From Lentisphaerae bacterium RIFOXYC12_FULL_60_16 (GTDB lineage: Bacteria; Verrucomicrobiota; Kiritimatiellia; UBA8416; YA12-FULL-60-10): a DNA stretch of 33,744 nucleotides. Under the pieces are notes generated by a model. The model was given only the letters and a program-made list of their open reading frames with translations, was not told the DNA's origin and searched no databases. Location of the stretch: contig MHBQ01000156.1 of assembly GCA_001803315.1 (NCBI GenBank), positions 53,092 to 86,835 on the forward strand, given 5' to 3'. Both the position numbers and the translations under genes were made by a program. Shown here one piece after another: positions 16,285 through 24,039 of this stretch (position 1 is the stretch's first letter; each line of letters begins with the position of its first letter).

Positions 16285-16935
16285 TTGCTCGTTCATGAGC
16301 GCCAGCACTGGTCGCGGGGTGTCCGTCGGTTGGCGGGCATGGATGAGGCTGGTCGGGGTCCACTGGCCGGCCCCGTTGTGGCGGCTGCCGTTGTGTTTCC
16401 TCCGGGCTTCCTTGAATTGGAAATCAACGGTACATTGCATGGGTTGACCGATTCCAAGCGGCTGACTCCGAGAGCCCGTGATCATTATTTCTCCATTCTA
16501 CTGCATGTGCCCGGTCTTCAATACGGCATTGGACAGGCGTCTCCGGCGGAGATTGATACACTCAACATACTGCAGGCAACCTTTCTGGCCATGCGTCGAG
16601 CCTTGATGGCACTGCCTGAATTACCCGACCACGTGTTGGTTGATGGACTGCCGGTGGATGGATTGCCCTGTGATTCCACCTCGATCGTGCATGGTGATTC
16701 CTTGAGTCTATGCATTGCGGCTGCCAGCGTACTTGCCAAGGTTACCCGTGACAACTTGATGCTGCAGATGGATCGTCAATATCCCGGATACGGGTTTGCC
16801 CGGCACAAAGGGTATGGCAGCCGGTCGCACATGCTGGCACTGCTCGAAAGCGGACCGACCCCGATCCATCGATGGAGTTTTCGTCCCGTTCGGGAGGCGG
16901 CGGATATCCGAGCCCGCAAGGAGCGCGGCGAATGA
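16285..16935 (+). CDS. rnhB: Ribonuclease HII
   Basis: Removes RNA and single ribonucleotides from DNA. The 216-residue protein has the RNase HII signature MDEAGRGPLAGPVVAAAV (D20, E21), DSKRL, VDG (near residue 119), HGDSLSLCIAAASVLAKVTR and YGFARHKGYGSRSH. TTG 16285 is taken as the start because GGGAG precedes it and no ATG lies before the catalytic motif other than M19 within it. It begins 10 bases after rplS and overlaps the next gene by ATGA. The rplS-rnhB adjacency is also found in Chlamydia. Confidence 0.94.
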   Translation: MLVHERQHWSRGVRRLAGMDEAGRGPLAGPVVAAAVVFPPGFLELEINGTLHGLTDSKRLTPRARDHYFSILLHVPGLQYGIGQASPAEIDTLNILQATFLAMRRALMALPELPDHVLVDGLPVDGLPCDSTSIVHGDSLSLCIAAASVLAKVTRDNLMLQMDRQYPGYGFARHKGYGSRSHMLALLESGPTPIHRWSFRPVREAADIRARKERGE

Positions 16936-17357
16936 TTCGGTGGTCCTGGTTCAACGGTAAATCCAGCAATACACCCACGGATACCGGACAATGGGGGGAA
17001 GCGAAAGCCCGGCAATGTCTGGTGGCGGCAGGATATCAAATAATCGGGTCCCGGATACGGGTCGGGAAACGCGATGAGATCGATCTGTTGGCCAGGGATG
17101 GTGATGTGCTGGTGTTTGTCGAGGTCAAGACACGCGCATCCGAACAATATGGACGCCCCGGCGATTCGGTAAAACGCGCCAAACGGCACGCCCTCTCACG
17201 TGCTGCTGTCCGGTATTTGAAAAGCCTGCGCCAACCACCGGTTTATTTCCGTTTTGATGTGGTGGAAGTAATCGGCAGTCCTGAACATGGCGTGCATGAA
17301 ATCCGTCACATCTGCAATGCCTTTCCGCTCCAAGCTCCCTACGACCTCCCGTATTGA
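16932..17357 (+). CDS. yraN: YraN/UPF0102 family nuclease-fold protein
   Basis: A 141-residue protein with a predicted PD-(D/E)XK-like fold and no settled role, often located next to rnhB. Residues of the fold are visible: E23 in GQWGEAKA, E49-x-D51 in RDEIDLLA, and E64-x-K66 in LVFVEVKTR. The ATG at 16932 overlaps the rnhB stop (ATGA), making the two genes coupled; an in-frame extension inside rnhB is rejected. The catalytic residues seem intact, so it may act on Holliday junctions or other DNA, but this is not established for the family. Confidence 0.9.
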   Translation: MIRWSWFNGKSSNTPTDTGQWGEAKARQCLVAAGYQIIGSRIRVGKRDEIDLLARDGDVLVFVEVKTRASEQYGRPGDSVKRAKRHALSRAAVRYLKSLRQPPVYFRFDVVEVIGSPEHGVHEIRHICNAFPLQAPYDLPY

Positions 17358-17412
17358 CCGGGGCGTGCGATCGGGTTATAAGAGAAGGCATTTGATGCAA
17401 GGAGCGATTATT

Positions 17413-19311
17413 ATGAAACGAGCCATGGCCGTGCTGACCGGTACTCTTCTGATCCTTCAATCCGCCTCACTGGCACTTCAGCGTTCGGAATTGTCCCCCC
17501 TGGCACAGGCCTTGATTCCCGAAGGGAAAGGGGTGGTTCTGGTTTTGAAGGACGATCGCCGGGTTGAAGGAATCGTTACCCAGGAAGATGAACTGAAATA
17601 TGTTTTACGCATTCAGCGCACCGAGACGATTTCCATGAGCCGGACCGTGCTGAAAGCCGACGTCAAGGCCGTTGAAACACTTGACGTAACCCCCTTGCTG
17701 GCGGAAAAAATAAAAGCCATCCAATTAAACCCCGCTCAGAGCCTTGAATTGACTGCGTATCAACGCGCCATAGCCTTGATGGGAGAGTTTCTTGACAAAT
17801 GCAAGACGGCGCCGAACGTGGAGGCGGTGCGCGCACAGCTCAAGGATTTTGCCGTTGAATACCTGAAAGCGAAACGCGGATTAGAGAAGCTGGAGGGAGA
17901 ATGGTTGACGCCGGTTCGAGCCGCCGTACGCAAGTTTGAAATTACCACGCGCACCATCGCCGAACTCGAAAAGCGACCGGATGCCTCCACCAATGAAAAA
18001 GTTAAAGCTGAAATTCAACGATTGATCGAACACCGTCGAGAAGTTGCTCGTTCCCTTCCGAAAGTGATGCAGGATCGTGTTCCTGAAACCATCGCGCGTG
18101 GCGATTTTGATGAGGCGGTTTCGGAAACGGTAGCCTTTTTACACTTCTGGATTGGGCAGGTTTTTGACAGCGAAGGTGCCGCGGCCCATGTTTTTAAACA
18201 GATGGATTTTGATTACATCCTGCGTTTGCAACAGCAGGTGCTGGACGCCTACATCAAGGCAGGTAAAGGAAAAGATGCCTATCAAGGTGCTTCGCTGCCG
18301 GTTGACATGGTCTATGTGCCCGGGGGCTATTCGCTTATGGGGCGCCGTGCCGCGACACCGACGGATGATACATTTCCCTTACACCTTGTTTTTGTGAGCC
18401 CGTTCTTCATCGATAAATATGAAGTTTCCAATGCCGACTACCGTAAGTTTTTGGAACATGTAAAAGCTACCGGGGATTCATCGATGGAACATCCTCTGGC
18501 TCCGCCCCTTAAGAAGCATGAGCCCGAGGCTTGGAAAGATCCTTCTTTGACGAATGATGCCTTGCCAGTTTTGGGTGTTGACTGGTTTGATGCCTACGCC
18601 TATTCGAAATTTGTCGGTAAACGCCTGCCAACGGAAACTGAATGGGAACGGGCGGCTGCCAGTGCCGACAATCGTCTGTTTCCCTGGGGAGCCAAGGATC
18701 CTTCCCAGTGTGCCATCAACTGGCTGGAAGGCCGCTCCTTTATCGCGAACGAAATGGATCGGCAGCATCCCCCTGAACCGCCTCAACCTGAGAAAGCGCC
18801 AGGATGTAGTTGCAGGAAGTCCGGACCGCCTCCAGCACCTCAACCGACCCGAATACCTGATCGTCCGTGGGATACAAAGGCACAACTCCCTCCGAAAGCT
18901 GAAAAGGCCCGTATTGATGAGTTCTTTGAATGGACTGAAGCTTATCCCAGTCCCTTCGGCGTTATTCATATGGCGGGAAATGCCGCTGAATGGGTTTATG
19001 ATTGGTATGATACGAAATATTACGGAGTATCGCCCGTGAATGATCCCCAGGGACCGGAATCCGGTAAAGTTCATGTTATCCGGGGTGGCTCCTATCTGGC
19101 ACGGGTACCGGAGGAACTTGAATGTTCACGACGGTTTTATCCTGGGAAAGAATATCGCGAAAATGGATGTCTCTCCGACGGTAAGCCCGTGGTCGGATTC
19201 CGATGTGCCAAGAGCCTTGATATTGCACGCCCCGAGAGCCTTGAAGAAGCGTTGAAAGCCGTGGATATTGATCTGATATTGAAAGAAGTGCGTGCCGAGA
19301 TGGCCAAATAA
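17413..19311 (+). CDS. Secreted SUMF1/FGE-like domain protein
   Basis: A 632-residue protein from the ATG at 17413, which follows AAGGAG; the longer frame into yraN is rejected. The N-terminus (KRAMAVLTGTLLILQSASLA) is a signal peptide. Residues 25-290 are largely helical, with a possible coiled coil at about 140-215. The C-terminal half (about 299-620) is a formylglycine-generating-enzyme-type fold: MVYVPGGYSLMG, FFIDKYEVSNADYRKFL, RLPTETEWERAAA, MAGNAAEWVYDWYD, VIRGGSYL and VGFRCAKS. True FGEs have a redox-active Cys pair after RGGSW; here it reads RGGSYLARVPEELECSRR, with the first Cys absent, so sulfatase activation is doubtful. An inserted Pro- and Cys-rich segment (about 447-497) breaks the domain. 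Probably periplasmic; function unknown. Confidence 0.85.
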   Translation: MKRAMAVLTGTLLILQSASLALQRSELSPLAQALIPEGKGVVLVLKDDRRVEGIVTQEDELKYVLRIQRTETISMSRTVLKADVKAVETLDVTPLLAEKIKAIQLNPAQSLELTAYQRAIALMGEFLDKCKTAPNVEAVRAQLKDFAVEYLKAKRGLEKLEGEWLTPVRAAVRKFEITTRTIAELEKRPDASTNEKVKAEIQRLIEHRREVARSLPKVMQDRVPETIARGDFDEAVSETVAFLHFWIGQVFDSEGAAAHVFKQMDFDYILRLQQQVLDAYIKAGKGKDAYQGASLPVDMVYVPGGYSLMGRRAATPTDDTFPLHLVFVSPFFIDKYEVSNADYRKFLEHVKATGDSSMEHPLAPPLKKHEPEAWKDPSLTNDALPVLGVDWFDAYAYSKFVGKRLPTETEWERAAASADNRLFPWGAKDPSQCAINWLEGRSFIANEMDRQHPPEPPQPEKAPGCSCRKSGPPPAPQPTRIPDRPWDTKAQLPPKAEKARIDEFFEWTEAYPSPFGVIHMAGNAAEWVYDWYDTKYYGVSPVNDPQGPESGKVHVIRGGSYLARVPEELECSRRFYPGKEYRENGCLSDGKPVVGFRCAKSLDIARPESLEEALKAVDIDLILKEVRAEMAK

Positions 19312-19365
19312 GACACGTTGCCGGTGATAACGGATCAAAATATTCGAGTCTTGGCTTCCAACTGG

Positions 19366-19395
19366 TTGACAGGTTACATCAAACTTGAATATTAT
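19366..19395 (+). promoter_or_regulatory. Strong sigma70-type promoter of the tRNA-Val/Asp pair
   Basis: A consensus TTGACA (19366-19371) and TATTAT (19390-19395), 18 bases apart, end 10 bases before the tRNA-Val 5' end. Confidence 0.7.
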
Positions 19396-19405
19396 TCCCT
19401 TTTAA

Positions 19406-19483
19406 GGGCGATTAGCTCAGCTTGGTTAGAGCACTACCTTGACATGGTAGGGGTCACTGGTTCGAGTCCAGTATCGCCCACCA
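19406..19483 (+). tRNA. tRNA-Val(GAC)
   Basis: The acceptor arm GGGCGAT/ATCGCCC pairs perfectly. The anticodon stem CTACC/GGTAG encloses TTGACAT (anticodon GAC), the T-loop is GTTCGAGTC, and CCA is encoded. It is 87 bases upstream of tRNA-Asp, probably on one transcript. Confidence 0.96.
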
Positions 19484-19570
19484 CGACGTGAAGCAATTTG
19501 TTGCGATATGGTGTTTTGCAATATTCACGCTTGTGTTTCAGTCAGTGGTCAGTAGTATTCCGGTCGTTTC

Positions 19571-19647
19571 GGGGGCGTAGCTCAATTGGTTAGAGTCCCA
19601 GATTGTCGATCTGGTTGTTGCGGGTTCGAGTCCCGTCGCTCCCGCCA
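19571..19647 (+). tRNA. tRNA-Asp(GTC)
   Basis: The acceptor arm GGGGGCG pairs with CGCTCCC (one G-U). The anticodon stem CCAGA/TCTGG encloses TTGTCGA (anticodon GTC), the T-arm is GGGTTCGAGTCCC, and CCA is encoded. Its last five bases form part of a long inverted repeat with the downstream sequence. Confidence 0.96.
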
Positions 19648-19713
19648 TCCTTCGCGCGGCGCCCTACGGGCTTGCGCTACGGATGGCAGGCCATCGCCGC
19701 GCGAAGGATGGCG
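19643..19713. repeat. 19-bp perfect inverted repeat including the tRNA-Asp 3' end
   Basis: The arms CGCCATCCTTCGCGCGGCG (19643-19661) and their exact inverse (19695-19713) flank 33 bases. The left arm contains the CCA end of tRNA-Asp, so the symmetric structure starts inside the tRNA. More short GC-rich repeats (AAGCG/GTAGCG units) follow to 19745. It could serve as a terminator for the tRNA transcript, a REP-like element or a target/end of the GIY-YIG cassette that follows. Confidence 0.7.
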
Positions 19714-19784
19714 CCTTTCGAAGCGCAAGCGTAGCGAAGCGCGTAGTAAGGCGATTCTCAAGTTCCTGACAAGAGGATCATTCC

Positions 19785-20027
19785 ATGCACTACGTCTATT
19801 TTCTCCGCAGTCTGACCCGCCCGACCAAGACCTATGTCGGTCACACCGAAGACGTCAATGCACGCCTCTCCGTCCACAACTCCGGCTCTGTGCCATCAAC
19901 CACCCGATTCCGACCTTGGGAACTCATTTCCTACATCGTCGTCCGTGATGAACAGACATCTATCGACCTCGAACAATATTTCAAATCCGGCTCAGGCCAT
20001 GCCTTCTGGCACAAGCGCTTCATGTAG
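19785..20027 (+). CDS. GIY-YIG nuclease superfamily protein (UPF0213-like)
   Basis: An 80-residue stand-alone GIY-YIG domain: MHYVYFLRS supplies the first motif (VYF for GIY), KTYVGHT the second (YVG for YIG), R27 in ARL is the conserved catalytic Arg, and the C-terminal DLEQYFKSGSGHAF holds the conserved Glu. Small proteins of this type are common and multicopy in PVC genomes, often next to tRNA genes; whether they act as homing-type nucleases or in repair is unknown. AAGAGGATC precedes the start. Its stop overlaps the tail of the converging DUF559-like gene by 8 bases, an unusually tight end-to-end pairing. Confidence 0.85.
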   Translation: MHYVYFLRSLTRPTKTYVGHTEDVNARLSVHNSGSVPSTTRFRPWELISYIVVRDEQTSIDLEQYFKSGSGHAFWHKRFM

Positions 20028-20615
20028 ACCCACGATGTGCGAGTGTCCGGAGAACGGCGTCAAGAACGTCGTCGAGGTGCTTGCCGACGTCTTCAGCAAG
20101 AAACCGAAGCCAAAATAGCCGTCTTCCTGCAATAAAGCATCCTTGCGCCGATCCGTGCGGTATGCCGCCGGTTCGAGATGTTGAGGTCCATCAATCTCTA
20201 CAACCACCTTCCTTTCGGGGCAGAGAAGGTCCACTTCCATGTTTCCCCGTCCGGCAAATGGAATTGGCAGTTCCTTGTTTAGCTGAAACTTTCCGGCTGT
20301 GGACGGTAATGTCTCCAATCTTCTGTAGAGAAATGCTTCAGATGAACTGCGTGCTCTTTTTTCTCCTTCGGCGTCTGGATTGAACTTCCGGGCGGCGTAA
20401 ACAAACAGGTTTCCGAGAGGGGCGTCTACGCCATCCCGAATCAAGCGCTGTACGCTGGCGACGTAGTCGCGTTTCCATTCCGGCTCGACAGGTAAAGGAA
20501 CTTCTGGAGGCCAGCCGGGTACCGCGCTTGCGGGCATGAGAATGGTGTAGCCAATGGCTTCATACCCTTTGCACCGTTTTTGGGTAAACCGGGGTTCATT
20601 TACGTGTGTTTGCAC
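20020..20615 (-). pseudogene. DUF559 endonuclease-like gene with a C-terminal frameshift
   Basis: On the minus strand from a GTG at 20615 (an ATG at 20537 is an alternative) the protein has a DUF559, Vsr-like endonuclease domain: FQLNKELPIPFAGRGNMEVD, then KVVVEIDGPQHL and YRTDRRKDALLQEDGYF. Right after this the uninterrupted frame becomes Ser/Thr-rich and ends at 19992, but shifting at the run of four T (plus-strand A run 20112-20115) gives LRFLAEDVGKHLDDVL, the expected family ending, with a stop at 20020. So one T seems missing, by mutation or sequencing error. Vsr-like domains nick DNA; members of this family often accompany mobile or repeat elements. Here it converges on the GIY-YIG gene. 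Confidence 0.7.
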
Positions 20616-20679
20616 CTTTCATAAAAGAATTGGTGTGCGCCATCCCGCTTTGATAGATTGACGGGCATAAAGGTTACTG

Positions 20680-21465
20680 ATGATTGAAGTGTTTAAGATC
20701 CTCCTGATGTCGGCGGTTCAGGGAATAACCGAGTTCCTTCCCGTCAGCAGTTCCGGGCACCTGGTATTGACCAAGATACTGCTGGAGCTTGAAGCGCCCG
20801 GAATTGATCTTGAGGTGGCCTTACATGCCGGCACCTTGATTGCGGTGTTGCTGTATTACCGTCAGCGGATTGCTGAAATGACAAGCGGACTGTTCCAGCG
20901 TAACCCCGCTGATTGGCGCTATGTGGCTTATCTGTTGGTATCAGCCATCCCGGCAGGTGTAGCGTATGTGTTATGGGATGAACCCCTTGAGAAACTGTTC
21001 GATAAACCCGTTTACGTTGGATTCGCACTGTGCATTACCGGCATAACGCTCCTGATGCTTCGTCTTCCGCACCTTCGACCAGCGTCTGCAGCAATCAGTC
21101 TGCCGGTAGCCCTGATCATGGGACTGGCGCAGGCCGTAGCGCTGATCCCGGGCATTAGCCGGTCCGGATCCACCCTCGTGACGGCTCGCTTGATGGGAGT
21201 CATGCCCCGGAAAGCGGCGGAGTTTTCGTTGTTGATGTCCTTTATTCCGATTGCGGGTGCGACCGTCATAAAACTGATCGGCCGGTTCATGGACGCTTCT
21301 CCCGGGGAAATAAGCGGCATTTTCCTGATCGCCGGCATGTTCGCCTCGCTCGTGGTGGGCTATGCAGCCATCATAATCCTGGTGCGAGTCCTGGAAGCCG
21401 GTCGGTTGTGGTGGTTCGGACCGTATTGCCTGGCGGCTGGCGCGATTGTGATCGTGCTGGCGTAA
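20680..21465 (+). CDS. uppP: Undecaprenyl-diphosphatase (BacA/UppP)
   Basis: An inner-membrane enzyme that dephosphorylates undecaprenyl pyrophosphate, recycling the lipid carrier for peptidoglycan and LPS; overexpression gives bacitracin resistance. The 261-residue protein has 7-8 membrane segments and the two family motifs: QGITEFLPVSSSGH (about 14-27) and PGISRSGST (about 160-168). Start ATG 20680 gives the family N-terminus. It converges with kdsD, the stops being 7 bases apart. Confidence 0.95.
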   Translation: MIEVFKILLMSAVQGITEFLPVSSSGHLVLTKILLELEAPGIDLEVALHAGTLIAVLLYYRQRIAEMTSGLFQRNPADWRYVAYLLVSAIPAGVAYVLWDEPLEKLFDKPVYVGFALCITGITLLMLRLPHLRPASAAISLPVALIMGLAQAVALIPGISRSGSTLVTARLMGVMPRKAAEFSLLMSFIPIAGATVIKLIGRFMDASPGEISGIFLIAGMFASLVVGYAAIIILVRVLEAGRLWWFGPYCLAAGAIVIVLA

Positions 21466-21472
21466 GTGTCGT

Positions 21473-22459
21473 TCAGAGTATCTTGAACTTGGGAAGATCC
21501 TGAATGTCGATGGCACTGATCAGGCGGCCTTCCGCATCAACCACCAGCACATCGTCAATGTTATGCGCCTTGAATATGTCCAGGACTTCCACGGCCAAAC
21601 GGTCGCCGGTAACGGTGATAGGGTTGGGTGTCATCAGGGTTTTAATGGGGTCATCGAGAATGGCGGTGCGATTCGAAAGATTTCGTCGCAAGTCTCCATC
21701 GGTGAAAATGCCGGAAACCTGACGGTCTTCATTCAGGATGGCACAGGAACCAGCCCGTGCCCGAGTCATGGCAATCAAGGCGTCGCGCACACGGGCGTCT
21801 GCAGGGACCGCGGCAACCCGGTCTGCCGGACGCATGATATCCGAGGCGCGTAGCAGCAAAGCCCGGCCGATGGCTCCGGCAGGATGCAGGCGTGCATAGT
21901 CTTCCTTGCAGAATCCCTGGGCTTCCAGCAGTACCATGGCCAGGGCATCGCCCAAGGCCAGGGCGGTTGTGGTGCTGGCGGTGGGCGCCATGTTGAACGG
22001 GCAGGCCTCCTTGTCAACGCCTGCGTTGAGAATCACATCGCTGAATTGGGCCAGGCGGCTTTCGGGTGTGCCGGTCAGGGCAATGATATGTGCCTCATTC
22101 CGTTTCAGTGAAGGGATCAGGGTAAGCAATTCGTCGGATTCACCACTATAACTGATGGCGATGACCACGTCACCCGGGGTCAGAATGCCCAGATCGCCAT
22201 GAACGGCCTGGGAAGGGTGCAACACAACACTGGTGGCGCCCGTGCTGGCCAGGGTGGCGGATATCTTGTCGGCAATATGCAGGCTTTTTCCGACACCGGT
22301 AACGACGATTTTACGCCCGCTCCGGAGACAGGCAAGCAGGAGCCGAATGGCCGCAATGAATTCGGGACCCAGATTTCCCTGCGCTTTACGGATTCCGGAG
22401 ATTTCCGTATCCAACACGTCTCTGGCACGTTGAAGATAATCAGCTTCGTGCAATTCCAT
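21473..22459 (-). CDS. kdsD: D-arabinose 5-phosphate isomerase (KdsD/KpsF)
   Basis: Interconverts ribulose 5-phosphate and arabinose 5-phosphate, the first step to Kdo for LPS. The 328-residue protein has the family layout: a SIS domain (about 40-180) with VVTGVGKSLHIADKISATLA, ISYSGESDELL and LHPAGAIGRALL, then two CBS domains (about 208-265 and 275-328, with SGIFTDGDLRR). Length and domain order match E. coli KdsD/GutQ. Paired with gmhA it supports an LPS-bearing outer membrane. A promoter candidate precedes it. Confidence 0.94.
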   Translation of the reverse strand: MELHEADYLQRARDVLDTEISGIRKAQGNLGPEFIAAIRLLLACLRSGRKIVVTGVGKSLHIADKISATLASTGATSVVLHPSQAVHGDLGILTPGDVVIAISYSGESDELLTLIPSLKRNEAHIIALTGTPESRLAQFSDVILNAGVDKEACPFNMAPTASTTTALALGDALAMVLLEAQGFCKEDYARLHPAGAIGRALLLRASDIMRPADRVAAVPADARVRDALIAMTRARAGSCAILNEDRQVSGIFTDGDLRRNLSNRTAILDDPIKTLMTPNPITVTGDRLAVEVLDIFKAHNIDDVLVVDAEGRLISAIDIQDLPKFKIL

Positions 22460-22467
22460 AGCTTGCT

Positions 22468-22495
22468 TTTATCATGTGCCTGGCTGATCCGTCAA
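22468..22495 (-). promoter_or_regulatory. Candidate kdsD promoter
   Basis: On the minus strand TTGACG (22495-22490) and GATAAA (22473-22468) are 16 bases apart, directly upstream of kdsD. Confidence 0.4.
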
Positions 22496-22574
22496 TAACG
22501 TGGTGGAAGCGCTTCGTATGGCGGGTTGGTGAATGCCTCACCCTAAACGTGGCGAAACTGTCACGGATATCCGG

Positions 22575-23621
22575 CTATGATGCCTCAACGGCGGCGGCGA
22601 TCATGGCAAAATAGTTTTCCGGGGGAACATATTCCGGAACGCTGTTTCCCGTACCAAGCGCATAACCACCTTGAGCCGAGGCTTGTTCCAGCATCAACCG
22701 TGACCGGCGATAGATGGCTTCGGGTTTGGAACGAACCATAAAGTCGAGGTCGATTCCTCCCAGGATTGCTATTCGCCGGCCATATTCTTCATAGGCGGAT
22801 TCCACCGGCTGGATGGTATCCTCGTAGGAATGCTTGCCGTCATAACCGATGCCATCAATGATGTCGTCCATCAGGGTAGTCAGGTTGCCGCAGGAATGCA
22901 GGATGACTGGACGGCCCGCATCGTGACTGGTTTGGACAATACGTTTGTGCCAGGGGAGAATGTAAGTGCGCATGTCGTCGGGTGACAACATGGGTTGTGT
23001 CTTGAAGCCCCAATCATCATTACTGATAATGGCACCTACCGTATCGTAGCCAAGTACAATCTGGTAATGCTTGACGAGGCGGCTTCCTATGGCATCCACA
23101 ACCGCCCGAACAAGGGCCGGATCGTCAACCAGAAGAAAACAGAGATTGTCATACCCGAGCAGGGAAATCAGGTTCTCAAGGACTCCGCCGGGGCCTGGAA
23201 CAATAAATTTCATCCCGTCCGGCATTTCAGGCCGTAATCGTTCCAGTATGCCATAATCAAAATCGGAGGGTTCCTTCCACGCATAGCGCTCAAAACTTGC
23301 CCAATCATTTATTGAGGCGCCTTCATTGAGCGATATGGTTTGCTGATGCTGACGTTCACCCCTCGGAAAACTGAACAATGATGCATGAATGGTGGCATAA
23401 TCGTATCCGGCATTACGAAATCCGAGGAACACCGAACGAAGGTATGTCTCACGGTCCATGTCGGGACCCGTAGGAATGCCGGAAAGCCGTCCGTAGAGCG
23501 GAACATTGAGAAAAAATTCGAACAGCGTAGGACGATCGGGACATTGACGACGCAGGACTTTTCGCAGGTTTTCGAAATCAGGTTCACGTTTGACGGGGCC
23601 ATTCCACCAGGTTCGTGTCAT
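22575..23621 (-). CDS. Uroporphyrinogen decarboxylase-family (UroD-like) protein
   Basis: A 348-residue TIM-barrel protein of the UroD/MtaA superfamily. The start ATG at 23621 has AAGGAG directly before it; a longer frame into cdd is rejected. It has VILHSCGNLTTLMDDII (His-x-Cys of the zinc-methyltransferase branch) and ends with YALGTGNSVPEYVPPENY. The third zinc Cys of MtaA/MtbA is not where expected, and the heme-pathway residues are not evident. Such paralogs are abundant in Lentisphaerota-type genomes, where roles in corrinoid-dependent demethylation are suspected. Cotranscription with deoA/pdp and cdd (1-base gap from cdd) is clear, but the substrate is unknown. Confidence 0.8.
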   Translation of the reverse strand: MTRTWWNGPVKREPDFENLRKVLRRQCPDRPTLFEFFLNVPLYGRLSGIPTGPDMDRETYLRSVFLGFRNAGYDYATIHASLFSFPRGERQHQQTISLNEGASINDWASFERYAWKEPSDFDYGILERLRPEMPDGMKFIVPGPGGVLENLISLLGYDNLCFLLVDDPALVRAVVDAIGSRLVKHYQIVLGYDTVGAIISNDDWGFKTQPMLSPDDMRTYILPWHKRIVQTSHDAGRPVILHSCGNLTTLMDDIIDGIGYDGKHSYEDTIQPVESAYEEYGRRIAILGGIDLDFMVRSKPEAIYRRSRLMLEQASAQGGYALGTGNSVPEYVPPENYFAMIAAAVEAS

Positions 23622-23622
23622 C

Positions 23623-24039
23623 TTACTCCTTGCGGGTTGTTGGTAAATCAAACTGTAGGGGAAACAGGTTGCCCAGTGTACTCATTGAAATAACCCGGGG
23701 CCGTCGAGCCGAGGCCATGAATACGGGAGTTTCCGGAGTCGCAAATTCTGCCAGCACCTGTCGACAGGCACCGCACGGTGTTGGAGGCGAATTCCCTGGT
23801 GCGACAACGGCTATCGCCTGTATGGTCCGACAACCGTGGGCAACCGCAGTTTGAATGGCAACCCGTTCCGCACAGGTCGTGAGACCATAGGACGCATTTT
23901 CCACATTGCATCCGGTAAATACGGTTCCATCACCGGTGAGGACTGCCGCACCCACACGGAATCTTGAATAGGGAGCGTAAGCCTGTTTCATGGCGGATAA
24001 AGCATGTCGGATCAGGGATTTACCGTTGATTGATTTCAT
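23623..24039 (-). CDS. cdd: Cytidine deaminase
   Basis: Deaminates cytidine and deoxycytidine to uridine and deoxyuridine in pyrimidine salvage. The 138-residue protein is the small tetrameric type, with zinc and catalytic residues C56-A-E58 in TTCAERVA and C89-x2-C92 in PCGACRQV. The ATG at 24039 overlaps the stop of the phosphorylase gene (ATGA); the longer frame inside that gene is rejected. The products feed directly to the adjacent phosphorylase. Confidence 0.94.
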   Translation of the reverse strand: MKSINGKSLIRHALSAMKQAYAPYSRFRVGAAVLTGDGTVFTGCNVENASYGLTTCAERVAIQTAVAHGCRTIQAIAVVAPGNSPPTPCGACRQVLAEFATPETPVFMASARRPRVISMSTLGNLFPLQFDLPTTRKE

